From: Klebsiella sp. BIGb0407
Lineage (GTDB): Bacteria; Pseudomonadota; Gammaproteobacteria; Enterobacterales; Enterobacteriaceae
Reading direction: 5' to 3'
Assembly (NCBI RefSeq): GCF_024807845.1
Contig: NZ_JANUEQ010000010.1
Location: 62,001 to 126,000, forward strand
Length of the DNA stretch: 64,000 nt
Position numbers and translations under genes: made by a program. Within the stretch, counting starts at the first letter, position 1. Each line of letters begins with the position of its first letter. Below are positions 8,805 through 19,444 of the stretch, one piece after another. Below the pieces are notes generated by a model. The model did no database searches, was not told the origin of the DNA, and saw only the letters and a list, made by a program, of their open reading frames with translations.

Positions 8805-9415
8805 TTTATGTCGCAGGTGTAGGACCGGGTTCAGAAGCATACCTGACCCAGCGGGCAGTCGATGTTATCTCCGGCGCAGAGATAGTAATCGGCGCTAAGC
8901 GTCACCTGGATGAATTTGCCGGGCCAACAACAAAAACCCGAATTATTGATGCCGATATCGACGGGTTGATGAGCTGGATAGCAGAACACCTTGAAAGTCA
9001 TATTGTCGTTCTGGCGTCCGGTGACCCGATGTTTTTTGGCATCGGCAAACGTATCTGCGAAACCTTCGCGCCTGAACAAGTGCAAATCGTGCCGGGTATC
9101 AGCTCCGTACAGTATCTCTGTGCCCAGATAGGGATAGATATGAATGATATTTATCTCACCAGCAGCCATAACCGCAAACCTGATTTCGACTGGCTTCTCG
9201 CTCATGAGCGTATCGCCATGGTGACAGACAGCAAAATCGGCCCGAAAGAGATAGCGGCCGAAATCTGCCAGCGCGGTCAGAACCGCATGATGGTCATCGG
9301 CGAAAATCTCTCCGGTCGTAATGAGCGCATAACCCTCCTCAATGCCGAAGAAGTCAGCGGAGATTACGACATGAATGTGGTGTTAATTGATAAACAAAAC
9401 AGTGTGATTTCCTGA
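8801..9415 (+). CDS. cbiE: Cobalt-precorrin-7 C5-methyltransferase CbiE
   Basis: CbiE belongs to the tetrapyrrole methylase family: the N-terminal SAM-site loop GVGPGSE (residues 6-12), [11 protein letters not shown], and [14 protein letters not shown] are all present in 204 residues. It methylates C5, acting with the separate CbiT (fused as CobL in aerobic organisms). The ends of the gene overlap cbiD by 4 bp and cbiT by 1 bp, indicating translational coupling. Confidence 0.94.
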   Translation: MIYVAGVGPGSEAYLTQRAVDVISGAEIVIGAKRHLDEFAGPTTKTRIIDADIDGLMSWIAEHLESHIVVLASGDPMFFGIGKRICETFAPEQVQIVPGISSVQYLCAQIGIDMNDIYLTSSHNRKPDFDWLLAHERIAMVTDSKIGPKEIAAEICQRGQNRMMVIGENLSGRNERITLLNAEEVSGDYDMNVVLIDKQNSVIS

Positions 9416-9984
9416 TGAAAGACGACCTTTTTCTGCGTGGACAAAAGATCCCGATGACCAAAGAACCGGTACGAGCACTCGCCCTGTCACGGCTCGACTT
9501 ATCCAAGGCGCGGCTTCTGATTGATGTGGGTGCGGGTACCGGCAGTATCGCGATTGAGGCCGCCCTCAATCATCCGGAACTTGAAATTATTGCTATCGAG
9601 AAAAAACCGGAAGCGCTGGCGCTGATTAAAGAGAACTGTCGCCATTTCAATTGCCCGCAGATCCGGGTAATTGACGCCTATGCGCCGGTGGAACTGACAG
9701 AAAAAGCCGACGCCATCTTTGTCGGCGGCACGGGCGGAAACCTTACGGACATTATCGACTGGGCCCTCGACCATCTGCGCGGTGACGGCAGCCTGGTGAT
9801 GACCTTTATCTTGCAAGATAACCTGACACAAGCCATTGCTCACCTGAAACAGTGCGCGGTATCCGAACTGGACTGCTGTGAACTCCAGGCCGGAAATATG
9901 ACCGCACTCGGGCACAGTTACTACTTTAAACCCAATAACCCTACCTATCTTATTTCGTGCCGTAAGGAGGCCTGCTGTGGCTGA
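9415..9984 (+). CDS. cbiT: Cobalt-precorrin-6B C15-methyltransferase (decarboxylating) CbiT
   Basis: CbiT methylates C15 and decarboxylates the C12 acetate side chain. This 189-residue protein is a Rossmann-type SAM methyltransferase, unlike the other Cbi methylases: motif [17 protein letters not shown] lies near residues 36-51 and the acidic loop [10 protein letters not shown] follows. Its stop overlaps the GTG start of cbiF by 8 bp. Confidence 0.94.
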   Translation: MKDDLFLRGQKIPMTKEPVRALALSRLDLSKARLLIDVGAGTGSIAIEAALNHPELEIIAIEKKPEALALIKENCRHFNCPQIRVIDAYAPVELTEKADAIFVGGTGGNLTDIIDWALDHLRGDGSLVMTFILQDNLTQAIAHLKQCAVSELDCCELQAGNMTALGHSYYFKPNNPTYLISCRKEACCG

Positions 9985-10756
9985 ACAATTTGACCCTCAG
10001 AAAGTATGGTTTGTCGGAGCCGGGCCCGGGGATATCTCTCTTATCACCCTGAAAGGCTATCGTATTTTACAGCAGGCTGACATCGTCATTTATGCCGGTT
10101 CTCTTATCAATACGGACCTGCTGGACTACTGCAAAGCAGGCGTCACCTGCTACGACAGCGCCTCGATGACGCTTGAGGACATCATTACCGTAATGGTCGA
10201 GGGTGTGAAAAGTCACAAACTGGTGGTGCGTCTGCAAACCGGTGACCTCTCACTTTACGGCTCTATCCGTGAACAGGGTGAAGTGCTGGCGGAACACAAT
10301 ATCGGTTTTAGCGCTATCCCTGGCGTTAGCTCATTCCTTGGAGCAGCAGCCGAACTGGGCGTGGAGTACACGGTACCGGAAGTCTCCCAGAGTCTGATTA
10401 TCACCCGCATCGAAGGCCGCACGCCGATGCCGCCAAAAGAGAGCCTGCGTAGCTTTGCCGCCCACCAGACCTCGATGGCGATATTCCTCTCGGTTCAGGA
10501 TATCAAAGGGGTGGTGGAACAGCTGACTGAAGGTGGTTACCCGGAAACAACCCCGGTTGCCGTGGTGTACAAGGCCACCTGGCCGGATTGTCAGGTGCTG
10601 CGTAGCACTCTGGCAGAAATAGCCCAAGCCGTGCGCGAAGCAAAAATCCGTAAAACCGCCCTGATTCTGGTAGGGCCGTTTCTCGGCGACGAATATCACT
10701 ATTCAAAACTCTATGATGCAGGCTTCAGCCATGAGTATCGCAAAGCTTCCCGCTAA
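9977..10756 (+). CDS. cbiF: Cobalt-precorrin-4 C11-methyltransferase CbiF
   Basis: A tetrapyrrole methylase of 259 residues with the SAM loop [11 protein letters not shown] (residues ~13-23), [13 protein letters not shown] and [12 protein letters not shown]. It methylates C11 of cobalt-precorrin-4. The start is GTG at 9977; a strong AAGGAGG six bases upstream inside cbiT decides this start. Its end overlaps cbiG. Confidence 0.95.
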   Translation: MAEQFDPQKVWFVGAGPGDISLITLKGYRILQQADIVIYAGSLINTDLLDYCKAGVTCYDSASMTLEDIITVMVEGVKSHKLVVRLQTGDLSLYGSIREQGEVLAEHNIGFSAIPGVSSFLGAAAELGVEYTVPEVSQSLIITRIEGRTPMPPKESLRSFAAHQTSMAIFLSVQDIKGVVEQLTEGGYPETTPVAVVYKATWPDCQVLRSTLAEIAQAVREAKIRKTALILVGPFLGDEYHYSKLYDAGFSHEYRKASR

Positions 10757-11798
10757 GCGCATTGCGCTCTTTTGCTTAACGCCCGGCGGCAAAGCGCTGG
10801 CGGAGAAGATCCGCCCGCTTCTTCAGGTGCATTGCTACACCAGCTCAAAACTCGTATCAGAGGGTTTTGAGCCGTTTCATAACGGTTTTGCCGCCACATT
10901 ACAGCAAGCATTTGCCAGTCATGATGCCCTGATTGTGATTGGCGCAACCGGGATAACCGTGCGTGTGCTCGCCCCGGTGATTCAAGACAAAATGAGTGAC
11001 CCGGCCGTCATTGTACTGGATGAGAAAGGGGAATTTGTCATCAGCCTGCTTTCCGGCCATCTTGGCGGCGCCAATGAACTGGCGGTCTGGCTGGCGGACA
11101 GAATGGGCGGTCAGGCGGTGATAACCACCGCAACGGATGTTAACCAACTCACCAGTTTTGACCTGCTTGCCCGGGATATGGATGCCACTTTCAATAATTT
11201 CCGCTCCACGGTTAAAACCCTGAACCAGATGCTGGTTAGCGGAGAACGTATCGGTATCTGGTGGCATCCGGATATGGCGGCAGAGCAAGATAACTATGCT
11301 TTGTCCGGGCTTATCCCGGTTACGGATCTGCAGTCTCTTCCCGCTCTCGATGCTCTGGTTTGCGTCAGTTACCACTGTGAAGAAGTGCTGCTCCCGGTGC
11401 CAGTGTACAAACTGATCCCGCGCAGGATAGTTGCCGGTATGGGGTGTCGCAAAGACGCAGACGCCGATACCGCTCTGCGGTTATTCGCTGAGCAGTTGAC
11501 AGAAAACAATCTGCTACCACAAGCCGTCTGTGCTATCGGCAGTATTACCCTGAAAGCACAGGAACCTGCGCTGCTGGCAGTTGCTGCTCACTATCAGGTG
11601 CCGTTTACCCTGTTTAGCACCGAGGAACTTGCGCCGATAGCGGTACAGTTCCCTGCCTCCGAATTTGTCAAAAAAACCATCGGTATCGGGAGTGTATCCC
11701 GACCCGTCGCCTGGCTGATGAGCAAGGGCTGTCTGATAGGACAAACCTGTAAAACCCAGGGGATCACCATTACGTTAGGAGCAAAAAGAGTATGTTGA
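10731..11798 (+). CDS. cbiG: Cobalt-precorrin-5A hydrolase CbiG
   Basis: CbiG opens the delta-lactone ring and releases the C20 fragment as acetaldehyde, a step specific to the anaerobic pathway. The protein shows the CbiG N-domain ([43 protein letters not shown]) and the C-domain ([22 protein letters not shown]). I place the start at the ATG 10731 (355 residues, Salmonella about 351). An in-frame ATG at 10713 would add six residues with no better ribosome site. Either start overlaps cbiF. Confidence 0.94.
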   Translation: MSIAKLPAKRIALFCLTPGGKALAEKIRPLLQVHCYTSSKLVSEGFEPFHNGFAATLQQAFASHDALIVIGATGITVRVLAPVIQDKMSDPAVIVLDEKGEFVISLLSGHLGGANELAVWLADRMGGQAVITTATDVNQLTSFDLLARDMDATFNNFRSTVKTLNQMLVSGERIGIWWHPDMAAEQDNYALSGLIPVTDLQSLPALDALVCVSYHCEEVLLPVPVYKLIPRRIVAGMGCRKDADADTALRLFAEQLTENNLLPQAVCAIGSITLKAQEPALLAVAAHYQVPFTLFSTEELAPIAVQFPASEFVKKTIGIGSVSRPVAWLMSKGCLIGQTCKTQGITITLGAKRVC

Positions 11799-12517
11799 CC
11801 GTTATAGGTATTGGCCCTGGCAGTGAAGCCATGATGACCGAAGAAGCCATCACCGCTCTGAAAGAGGCGGATATCGTTGTGGGATATAAAACCTATACCC
11901 ACCTGGTGAAGCCGCTGGTAGGTGATAAAGAGGTGATTAAAACCGGCATGTGCAAAGAGATTGAGCGCTGTAATCTGGCTATCGATCTGGCGCAGCAAGG
12001 AAAAAATGTCGCCATGGTGTGTAGCGGCGATGCCGGTATCTACGGTATGGCCGGGCTTATTCTTGAGATAGTCACCAAAGAAAAACGTGATATTCAGGTA
12101 CGCGTGGTTCCGGGCATAACGGCGAGTATTGCCGCCGCCTCGCTGCTGGGCGCACCGCTGATGCACGATTTCTGCCATATCAGCCTCAGTGACCTGCTCA
12201 CCCCCTGGGATGTTATCGAAAAACGCATCAAAGCGGCGGCGGACGCTGACTTTGTTATCTGTTTTTATAACCCACGCAGTCGTGGCCGTGAAGGCCATCT
12301 TGCCCGCGCATTTGAGTTAATGGCTCCCTATAAAGCCGCCACAACGCCCGTCGGCGTCGTCAAAGCCGCAGCCCGTAAGAAAGAGGAAAAATGGATAACG
12401 ACCTTCTCTGAAATGGCTTTCGATCGCGTGGATATGACAAGCCTGGTCATCGTCGGTAACCAGTCTACCTATATCAGTGATGGCCTGATGATAACGCCAC
12501 GAGGATACAAACTGTGA
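11792..12517 (+). CDS. cbiH: Cobalt-precorrin-3 C17-methyltransferase CbiH
   Basis: CbiH methylates C17 and drives ring contraction. The 241-residue sequence, equal to the Salmonella length, has the SAM loop GIGPGSEAMMT, the central CSGDAGIYGMAGL and VPGITASIAAASLLG, and the late CFYNPRSRGREGHL. It overlaps cbiG by 7 bp and cbiJ by 4 bp. Confidence 0.95.
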   Translation: MLTVIGIGPGSEAMMTEEAITALKEADIVVGYKTYTHLVKPLVGDKEVIKTGMCKEIERCNLAIDLAQQGKNVAMVCSGDAGIYGMAGLILEIVTKEKRDIQVRVVPGITASIAAASLLGAPLMHDFCHISLSDLLTPWDVIEKRIKAAADADFVICFYNPRSRGREGHLARAFELMAPYKAATTPVGVVKAAARKKEEKWITTFSEMAFDRVDMTSLVIVGNQSTYISDGLMITPRGYKL

Positions 12518-13302
12518 GTGACTGCGGACTGCTTATTTTCGGTGGGACCAGTGATGCCCGCCAGCTCTGTGAGCGACTGGATACCCGGGGAATAGGCTAT
12601 CTGCTCTCGGTCGCAACCTCAGCCGGGGTGCAGCAGGCCGCAGGATTAAAAGGAGAGATCCTTGAAGGCAGGATGGATGCAGAGGCGATGGCTGATTTCT
12701 GCCGCCGCCGCGGGATCCGCCAGTTGGTCGATCTTTCACATCCTTACGCGGCGCTACTCAGCGACAATATTCTGCAAGTGCAGCACAAGCTGGGTATCCC
12801 TTTGATGCGTTATAACCGTCCAAGTGACATTGATACGGTTGATAACCCGCTGATTTACAAAATGGATTCTATCGATAGCGCCTGTGAACTGGCGATGCGT
12901 CTGGGGCAACGAGTCCTGCTGACCACCGGCAGCAAACAGCTGGCAGACTATCTTGCTCGTCTGCCAGGGAAGACGGTACTGGCACGCGTTCTGCCAACCC
13001 GGGAAGTGCTGGAACAATGTGAATCCTATGGGATGACGGTTGATCAGATCTTTGCTCTCAAAGGGCCATTTTCGGCTGAATTTAACCAGGCCTTTTACCG
13101 CTACTGCGGCGCTGATGTGGTTATCACTAAAGAGTCCGGCACTCAGGGAGGGTTCAGTGAGAAAGTGCAGCCCTGCCTGGCGCTGGGTATCCCCTGCATT
13201 GTCCTGGTACGCCCGCAGATCCGGGTATCGGGTGAGGTAACAGAATTGCAGGATCTTTGCGGGGTCGAGCAGTATCTGGCATCCCGTTTTTCTGACTGTT
13301 GA
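12514..13302 (+). CDS. cbiJ: Cobalt-precorrin-6A reductase CbiJ
   Basis: CbiJ reduces cobalt-precorrin-6A with NAD(P)H. Its 262 residues match the family (about 263): FGGTSDARQLCERL near the N-terminus, the LVDLSHPYAALLS segment, LTTGSKQLADY and the closing VITKESGTQGGFSEKV. It starts with GTG overlapping the cbiH stop and is followed after 17 bp by cbiK. Confidence 0.94.
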   Translation: MSDCGLLIFGGTSDARQLCERLDTRGIGYLLSVATSAGVQQAAGLKGEILEGRMDAEAMADFCRRRGIRQLVDLSHPYAALLSDNILQVQHKLGIPLMRYNRPSDIDTVDNPLIYKMDSIDSACELAMRLGQRVLLTTGSKQLADYLARLPGKTVLARVLPTREVLEQCESYGMTVDQIFALKGPFSAEFNQAFYRYCGADVVITKESGTQGGFSEKVQPCLALGIPCIVLVRPQIRVSGEVTELQDLCGVEQYLASRFSDC

Positions 13303-13319
13303 TTGACTGAGATGATGAA

Positions 13320-14102
13320 ATGAAAAAAGCGTTATTAGTGATTAGTTTCGGCACCAGTTATCCGGGAACCCGTGAAAAAAATATCGAAAGCTGTGAAAAA
13401 CAGCTCGCCGCCGCGTTCCCCGATCGTGATTTTTTCCGCGCCTTCACCTCAAGCATGATTATCCGAAAGCTAAAGCAGCGCGATAATCTACATATTCATA
13501 ATCCTGAAGAGATACTACGCCATCTGCATGAACAGGGTTATGAGGATGTGGCGATTCAGTCCCTGCATGTGATTAATGGGGACGAATATGAAAAAATTAT
13601 TAGCCAGGTCGAAAAATACCGCCCACTCTTCCGCTCTCTGCGCGTGGGTAAACCACTCCTGAGCAGTTTTGAAGATTACGCCCAGCTGATTGATGCCCTG
13701 CACTTACAGTTACCCTCACTCGAAGAGGATGAGCGCGTGGTCTTTATGGGGCACGGTGCGACGCATCACGCTTTCTCCGCTTACGCCTGCCTCGATCATA
13801 TGATGATTCATATCGGTTTTCCCGGACGCGTTGGCGCAGTGGAAAGCTATCCGGAAATCAGCCTGGTGATTAAGGGCCTGAAAGAAGAGAACATCCGTAA
13901 AGTACACCTGATGCCGCTGATGCTGGTTGCCGGTGACCACGCGATTAATGATATGGCCTCCGATGAAGAAGAATCCTGGAAAACGCAGCTGGAGCAAGCC
14001 GGAATTGCGGCAACGCCGTGGTTACAAGGGTTAGGTGAGAACAATATGATCCGCCAGATGTTTGTCGAGCATCTGACACAGGTAATGGACAGCAGGGAGT
14101 AA
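13320..14102 (+). CDS. cbiK: Anaerobic sirohydrochlorin cobaltochelatase CbiK
   Basis: CbiK inserts cobalt into sirohydrochlorin, committing it to the early-cobalt pathway. The 260-residue protein has the class II chelatase opening LLVISFGTSYPGTREK, and two metal/acid-base histidine regions: FMGHGATHHAFSAY and LVAGDHAINDMASDEE. No signal peptide is seen, so it is cytoplasmic, unlike periplasmic homologues in sulfate reducers. A 17-bp gap separates it from cbiJ and 9 bp from cbiL. Confidence 0.95.
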   Translation: MKKALLVISFGTSYPGTREKNIESCEKQLAAAFPDRDFFRAFTSSMIIRKLKQRDNLHIHNPEEILRHLHEQGYEDVAIQSLHVINGDEYEKIISQVEKYRPLFRSLRVGKPLLSSFEDYAQLIDALHLQLPSLEEDERVVFMGHGATHHAFSAYACLDHMMIHIGFPGRVGAVESYPEISLVIKGLKEENIRKVHLMPLMLVAGDHAINDMASDEEESWKTQLEQAGIAATPWLQGLGENNMIRQMFVEHLTQVMDSRE

Positions 14103-14111
14103 TTTCTACCG

Positions 14112-14837
14112 ATGAACCAGCAAACAAAAAACCCGCAAGGCAAACTCTATGCCATTGGCACCGGGCCTGGTGCCAGTGACCTTATCACCGTACGTGGCGC
14201 CAGAGTTCTCGGTGAACTGGATATTCTGTATGCACCCGCGGGTAAAAAAGATGCCCCGAGCCTGGCACATACCATTGTCGAGCCATACCTCACCGCTAAA
14301 ACTGCGGTAAAAACCTATCACTTTCTGATGAAAGCCCCGCGGGAAGCGAAAGAAGCCGTCTGGGATGATGTGGCGAAACGGATTCAGGAAGATGTGGCTG
14401 AGGGTAAAAAAGTCGGTTTTATCACCCTTGGCGACACCATGCTGTTCAGCACCTGGGTCTCCTTGCTGGAGCGTATCGGTAACCAGCCATGGCTGGAAAT
14501 CATTCCGGGCGTGACCTCGTTTGCGGCTATCGCATCCCGGGCGTCTTTACCGCTGGCAATGGAAAACCAGAGCCTTGTTGTGATGCCGTGTACCGCATCA
14601 CCAGAAGCCCTGGAGCAGGCAATTATAAATCATGAATGTATCGTATTAATGAAAGTCTATGGTCGTTTACAACAGGTACGCGATCTGCTCCGCCGCCACT
14701 CTCTCTTTGAACATGCCATCCTGATGTCCGATGCCACACTGGAAAATGAACAGTGCTGGAGACGTCTGGATGAGATAGACGACGAACAGACACTGCCCTA
14801 TTTCTCAACGATATTAATTAATAAAACCCGTAAATGA
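14112..14837 (+). CDS. cbiL: Cobalt-precorrin-2 C20-methyltransferase CbiL
   Basis: CbiL methylates C20, the first methylation after cobalt insertion. The 241 residues contain the tetrapyrrole methylase SAM loop GTGPGASDLIT, the TLGDTMLFSTW region and IPGVTSFAAIASRA. It lies between the chelatase and the cobalt importer genes, the same order as in Salmonella. Confidence 0.95.
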   Translation: MNQQTKNPQGKLYAIGTGPGASDLITVRGARVLGELDILYAPAGKKDAPSLAHTIVEPYLTAKTAVKTYHFLMKAPREAKEAVWDDVAKRIQEDVAEGKKVGFITLGDTMLFSTWVSLLERIGNQPWLEIIPGVTSFAAIASRASLPLAMENQSLVVMPCTASPEALEQAIINHECIVLMKVYGRLQQVRDLLRRHSLFEHAILMSDATLENEQCWRRLDEIDDEQTLPYFSTILINKTRK

Positions 14838-14852
14838 TTCGGTGAGGTCATC

Positions 14853-15587
14853 ATGCAACAGAAACTCTCACGGTTTTCGCTAACCGGTGCCGGTGTCGCC
14901 ATTCTACTGACGATTGCCCCTCAGGAAGCTTTTGCCATGCATATTATGGAAGGCTTTTTACCCCCGATGTGGGCGCTCGCCTGGTGGCTGATTTTCCTGC
15001 CGTTTCTTGCCGCAGGGATTGTCCGTCTGAAAGCCATTGTTCAGGAAGATGCCAACCAAAAAGTACTGCTGGCACTCTGCGGGGCCTTTATCTTTGTGCT
15101 TTCGGCCCTGAAAATCCCTTCAGTCACCGGCAGTTGCTCTCATCCCACCGGGGTGGCGCTGGCCGTTATCTTATTCGGGCCATCGGTGGTCGCCGTGCTC
15201 GGCTCCATTGTACTGCTATTCCAGGCGTTACTGCTGGCGCACGGCGGCCTGACTACCCTTGGCGCTAACGGAATGTCGATGGCCGTTATCGGGCCTATCG
15301 TCGGTTATCTGGTCTGGCGTTTCACCACCAGACTGGGGTGGCGTAAAGATATCTGTGTCTTCCTTGTGGCAGTGGTCGCGGACTTAACGACCTACTTTGT
15401 CACCTCGGTACAGCTTGGCGTTGCCTTCCCGGATCCCCAGATGGGAATGGGCGCAGCCATTCTGAAATTTATGGGTATTTTCTGCGTGACACAGCTACCG
15501 ATTGCCATTGCAGAAGGTCTGCTGACCGTGCTGGTCTACGATCAGCTGGTTAAACGTGATTTGATACATGATGAGGTACGGGCATGA
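14853..15587 (+). CDS. cbiM: Cobalt ECF transporter S component CbiM
   Basis: CbiM is the substrate-binding membrane subunit of the cobalt energy-coupling factor importer CbiMNQO. Residues 1-28 form a signal peptide ending in EAFA; cleavage exposes the MHIMEGFLPP start, whose Met-His-x-Met N-terminus coordinates Co(II) in the family. Several hydrophobic spans follow in 244 residues. It overlaps cbiN by 4 bp. Confidence 0.95.
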   Translation: MQQKLSRFSLTGAGVAILLTIAPQEAFAMHIMEGFLPPMWALAWWLIFLPFLAAGIVRLKAIVQEDANQKVLLALCGAFIFVLSALKIPSVTGSCSHPTGVALAVILFGPSVVAVLGSIVLLFQALLLAHGGLTTLGANGMSMAVIGPIVGYLVWRFTTRLGWRKDICVFLVAVVADLTTYFVTSVQLGVAFPDPQMGMGAAILKFMGIFCVTQLPIAIAEGLLTVLVYDQLVKRDLIHDEVRA

Positions 15588-15862
15588 AAAAGACGCTGAT
15601 TTTACTGTTTCTGACTGCCGTAATTTTTATCCTCCCGTTCTTTATCAATCACGGTGGGGAATATGGTGGTTCCGATAATCAGGCAGAGCAGCAGATCCTT
15701 GCTATCGCGCCAGATTATCAACCCTGGTTTGAGTCTCTGTATGAGCCCGCCAGCGGCGAAATTGAAAGCCTGCTGTTTACCTTGCAAGGCTGTCTGGGCA
15801 CAGCGGTGATTTTCTACGTGCTGGGTTACTACCGCATTGGCCGGAAAAATGCAGAATCTTGA
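15584..15862 (+). CDS. cbiN: Cobalt transporter accessory subunit CbiN
   Basis: A 92-residue membrane protein with a TM segment at residues 5-20 and another near 67-83, with a polar acidic loop between. CbiN loads Co(II) into CbiM. The length equals the family size, and both ends overlap neighbours (cbiM by 4 bp, cbiQ by 14 bp). Confidence 0.93.
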   Translation: MKKTLILLFLTAVIFILPFFINHGGEYGGSDNQAEQQILAIAPDYQPWFESLYEPASGEIESLLFTLQGCLGTAVIFYVLGYYRIGRKNAES

Positions 15863-16526
15863 TGCACTGAGTTATCAGAGCCGCTGGCGCCAGCGCTCCC
15901 CGGGGATGAAGTTTGCTTTCTGGGTGGTGATGATCGTTCTGGCGATGGGCCTGCCACCCGCGGGCCAGGTCGCTTTACTGCTGTTTATTTCCGGGTTTAC
16001 CTGCTGGTTGCTACGGATATCGCCGTTCCGCTACCTGAAATGGCTGCTGATCCCGTTCAGTTTTCTTTCTGTAGGCCTGGTGGCGATAATTATTTCCTTT
16101 GCCCGTACACCGGACTCTCTGCTGTGGAGTATTCAGGTAGGCCACTACTGGATTGGCCTCGACCCGATTGGCCTGGCCACGGCGAACCAGACCTTCTGGC
16201 GCAGTATGGCCTCTCTCGCCGCCACCTTCTGGTTTGTACTCAATATGCCGTTTGAACAGCTGATCAAACTGATGAAACGCGCCCATCTGCCTGTGGTGCT
16301 GATCGAGCAGATCCTGCTGACCTGGCGCTTTATTTTTATTTTTCTGGAAGAGGCCGCGGCCATTTACCACGCCCAATCCCTGCGTTTTGGCTACCGTAAC
16401 CTCCATACCGGATACCGCTCTCTGGCGATGCTGGTCACGATGCTATTTTCCCGCGTTATGATGCGCTATCAGCAAATGTCGGTTGCGCTGAATGTGAAGC
16501 TCTACCAGGGAGATTTCCATCTGTGA
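15849..16526 (+). CDS. cbiQ: Cobalt ECF transporter T component CbiQ
   Basis: CbiQ is the transmembrane coupling subunit that links CbiM to the CbiO ATPase. I chose the ATG at 15849, giving MQNLDALSYQSRW and 225 residues, the Salmonella length; an upstream TTG at 15837 would add only four residues. Coupling-helix type motifs EQILLTWRFIFI and a QSLRFGY segment are present among about five hydrophobic spans. Confidence 0.94.
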   Translation: MQNLDALSYQSRWRQRSPGMKFAFWVVMIVLAMGLPPAGQVALLLFISGFTCWLLRISPFRYLKWLLIPFSFLSVGLVAIIISFARTPDSLLWSIQVGHYWIGLDPIGLATANQTFWRSMASLAATFWFVLNMPFEQLIKLMKRAHLPVVLIEQILLTWRFIFIFLEEAAAIYHAQSLRFGYRNLHTGYRSLAMLVTMLFSRVMMRYQQMSVALNVKLYQGDFHL

Positions 16527-17362
16527 CTCACACTCCTGGGCTCGCCGTTACTGACCTTACTTTTCGCTATCAGGATGAAAATATTCTGAAAAGCCTGACC
16601 ATGGATTTTAGCGAACACCAGATAACCGGGATTATCGGAGCCAACGGCTGCGGAAAATCAACGCTGTTTATGAATTTGTCCGGTATTCTGAAGCCCCAGC
16701 AAGGACAGGTACAGTGGCAGGGTAAGCCGCTAAAATACGATAAGAAATCGCTTCTGGAACTACGTCAGCATGTGGTCACGGTATTCCAGGATCCCGATAT
16801 GCAGATTTTTTATACCGATGTGGACAGTGATATCGCCTTCGCTCTGCGTAATCTCGGAATCGATGAAGAGGAGATCAAACGCCGGACCGATGATGCCTTG
16901 CATCTGGTAGACGCTCTGGCGTTTCGCGACAAACCGATACAACACCTGAGCTTCGGGCAGAAAAAACGCGTGGCGATTGCCGGGGCGCTGGTGATGCAGT
17001 CAGATTATCTGCTGCTTGATGAACCCACCGCAGGGTTAGATCCCGCCGGGCGTCAGCAGATGATTGAGTTGCTGGCGCGCATTGCCGCAGCCGGGACACA
17101 TATTGTCATTTCCAGTCATGATATCGATCTGATTTACCAGGTCTGTGATGGTATTTACGTGATGTCACACGGAGAAGTGCGTGGCCACGGTACCTCAGAG
17201 TCCGTTTTTCTGCAAAAAGAGATGATTATTGCGGCCGGGCTGGAACAGCCATGGCTGGTCAAACTCCACTGTGAAACCGGGCTCCCGCTCTGTAAAACAG
17301 AGCAGGCACTGTTTGCACAACTGCAACAGCAAAGTCTGTTTCAGCCAGATAACACAAGGTAA
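16523..17362 (+). CDS. cbiO: Cobalt ECF transporter ATPase CbiO
   Basis: CbiO hydrolyses ATP for cobalt uptake. It has Walker [10 protein letters not shown], a signature [13 protein letters not shown], Walker [13 protein letters not shown] and an SSHDIDL switch region in 279 residues (Salmonella 271). The GTG start overlaps the cbiQ stop as GTGA. cbiP starts 4 bp downstream. Confidence 0.95.
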   Translation: MTHTPGLAVTDLTFRYQDENILKSLTMDFSEHQITGIIGANGCGKSTLFMNLSGILKPQQGQVQWQGKPLKYDKKSLLELRQHVVTVFQDPDMQIFYTDVDSDIAFALRNLGIDEEEIKRRTDDALHLVDALAFRDKPIQHLSFGQKKRVAIAGALVMQSDYLLLDEPTAGLDPAGRQQMIELLARIAAAGTHIVISSHDIDLIYQVCDGIYVMSHGEVRGHGTSESVFLQKEMIIAAGLEQPWLVKLHCETGLPLCKTEQALFAQLQQQSLFQPDNTR

Positions 17363-17366
17363 AGGT

Positions 17367-18902
17367 ATGGCATTTTCACTGATGATTCAGGGTACGGCTT
17401 CCGACGTTGGAAAAAGTGTATTAGCCGCCGGATTCTGTCGGATTTTCTCTCAGGACGGCTACCACTGCGCGCCGTTCAAATCACAAAATATGGCACTTAA
17501 TTCAGGGATAACCCGCGACGGTAAAGAGATGGGCCGCGCGCAGATATTTCAGGCCCAAGCAGCCGGTATCGAACCCGATGTACGCATGAATCCGATTTTG
17601 CTTAAGCCAACCTCTGACCGTCGCTCCCAGGTGATTCTGATGGGAAAAGTGACAAACAGTATGGATGCGGCGGAATATCACCGCTATAAACCCCAGCTGA
17701 AAGCGATGATCCACGAGATATACAATAGCCTGGCGGCAGAGCATGACATTGTTGTGCTGGAGGGCGCGGGAAGCCCGGCAGAGATCAATCTGCGTGACGG
17801 GGATATCGTCAATATGGGTATGGCGGAGATGATTGACGCCCCGGTTATTCTGGTGGCGGATATCGATCGTGGCGGGGTCTTCGCCTCAATTTACGGCACG
17901 CTTGCCCTGCTGGCAGAACAGGAACGAGACCGGGTTATCGGCGTTATTATCAATAAATTTCGCGGTGACGTTGCCCTGCTAATGCCGGGTGTCAAACAGA
18001 TTGAAGAGCTGACAAATGTCCCGGTACTTGGCGTTATGCCATGGCTGGATCTCAGCCTGGAAGATGAAGATGGCGTGGCATTACAGGTCGGCAAGTACGA
18101 TGACCAGTCCGAAAAGGTGCTGGATATTGTGGTCGTTCAGCTGCCGCATATCGCTAACTTCACCGATTTCAATCCCCTTGCTGCCCAGCCCGATGTCCGG
18201 CTGCGTTATGAGTCAGATCCTATGCAGATAGGAAATCCGGATCTGCTGATTATTCCTGGCAGCAAAAATACTCTTGGCGATCTGCAATGGTTGCGCCAGA
18301 AAAAGATCGATAAAGCAATACTCGGCTACCATGCACAGGGAATACCGATAGTTGGCATCTGCGGTGGGTATCAGATCCTCGGCCAGCATATTTATGACGA
18401 TGTGGAATCCGGGCTATCCGATTTACCCGGACTGGGGCTACTCGATATCACTACCCGCTTCTCCTCAGAAAAAAATACCACACAAACTGCCGGTACCCTG
18501 TCCGACAGCCTGCCCGGGATCTGGTCTGCCTGTCAGAGTGAACCTGTCTGTGGTTATGAGATTCATATGGGCGTTTCCAGTGCGGGTGAAAATGCGATCC
18601 CCTTTGCCAGAATGCATGAGAAAAACCGGGAACCCTGCAACCATACCGACGGCGCGGTGAGCCCGGATGGCAGCGTTATGGGGACCTATTTACACGGTAT
18701 TTTTGACGGCAATAACTTCACCCGCCCACTGCTTAATCAGTTACGGAAAAAGAGAGATCTGGAGCCGTTAGCCGAGAGTACCTTTGATTATGCGCTGCAC
18801 AAAGAGCAGCAGTTTAATCAGCTGGCACAACAGATGCGGGAACATCTCAATATGGATGAAATCTACCGTCTGATGCGTACATACGGGGAGAAAACCGCAT
18901 GA
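17367..18902 (+). CDS. cbiP: Cobyric acid synthase CbiP
   Basis: CbiP amidates the b, d, e and g side chains of adenosylcobyrinate diamide. From the ATG at 17367, with AAAGG just before it, the protein has 511 residues (Salmonella 506). It shows an N-terminal ATPase motif [27 protein letters not shown], and a glutamine amidotransferase domain with the nucleophile in [11 protein letters not shown]. Longer in-frame extension into cbiO is not supported by the family. Confidence 0.96.
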   Translation: MAFSLMIQGTASDVGKSVLAAGFCRIFSQDGYHCAPFKSQNMALNSGITRDGKEMGRAQIFQAQAAGIEPDVRMNPILLKPTSDRRSQVILMGKVTNSMDAAEYHRYKPQLKAMIHEIYNSLAAEHDIVVLEGAGSPAEINLRDGDIVNMGMAEMIDAPVILVADIDRGGVFASIYGTLALLAEQERDRVIGVIINKFRGDVALLMPGVKQIEELTNVPVLGVMPWLDLSLEDEDGVALQVGKYDDQSEKVLDIVVVQLPHIANFTDFNPLAAQPDVRLRYESDPMQIGNPDLLIIPGSKNTLGDLQWLRQKKIDKAILGYHAQGIPIVGICGGYQILGQHIYDDVESGLSDLPGLGLLDITTRFSSEKNTTQTAGTLSDSLPGIWSACQSEPVCGYEIHMGVSSAGENAIPFARMHEKNREPCNHTDGAVSPDGSVMGTYLHGIFDGNNFTRPLLNQLRKKRDLEPLAESTFDYALHKEQQFNQLAQQMREHLNMDEIYRLMRTYGEKTA

Positions 18903-19444
18903 TTTTAGTGACCGGTGGCGCGCGCAGCGGCAAGAGCAGTTTTGCCGAAAATCAGCTGGATAATTGCTGTGACAACGTGCTCTATATCGCCACCTCAGTG
19001 GTGAGTGACGACGAGATGGCGGCTCGGGTCGCACGTCATAAAGCAGACCGACCGCAGCACTGGCGTACCTGGGAAGGTTTTAAAAATCTCGCCGACGCTA
19101 TCCGCTCTGAACGCAAAGAGGGTGAAGGTGTGATGCTGGAGTGCATCACCACGCTGATCGCCAGCCTGCTCTATGATGCCTCAGGGGGCGCGGATCCAGA
19201 GACGCTGGATTATGCGCTACTGGAAAAAGGCATCAACCACGAAATAGATCAGATTATTGCCGCCTGCAAAGCGTGCGAAAGCCCTATTTATATCGTCACC
19301 AACGAGCTGGGAATGAGCATCACTCCGGAAAATAAGCTGGCACGCCATTTTGTCGATATTGCCGGGCGTATTAATCAAAAACTGGCTCGCCAGGCGGAGC
19401 AAGTCTGGCTGGTGGTCTCCGGTATCGGAGTTCAGATCAAATGA
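18899..19444 (+). CDS. cobU: Adenosylcobinamide kinase / guanylyltransferase CobU
   Basis: CobU phosphorylates adenosylcobinamide and transfers GMP to give AdoCbi-GDP. The 181-residue protein has the P-loop [14 protein letters not shown] at residues 4-17, the region [18 protein letters not shown] that holds the family guanylylated histidine, and VTNELGMSI. It overlaps cbiP and cobS by 4 bp each, so cob genes continue the cbi operon. Confidence 0.96.
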   Translation: MILVTGGARSGKSSFAENQLDNCCDNVLYIATSVVSDDEMAARVARHKADRPQHWRTWEGFKNLADAIRSERKEGEGVMLECITTLIASLLYDASGGADPETLDYALLEKGINHEIDQIIAACKACESPIYIVTNELGMSITPENKLARHFVDIAGRINQKLARQAEQVWLVVSGIGVQIK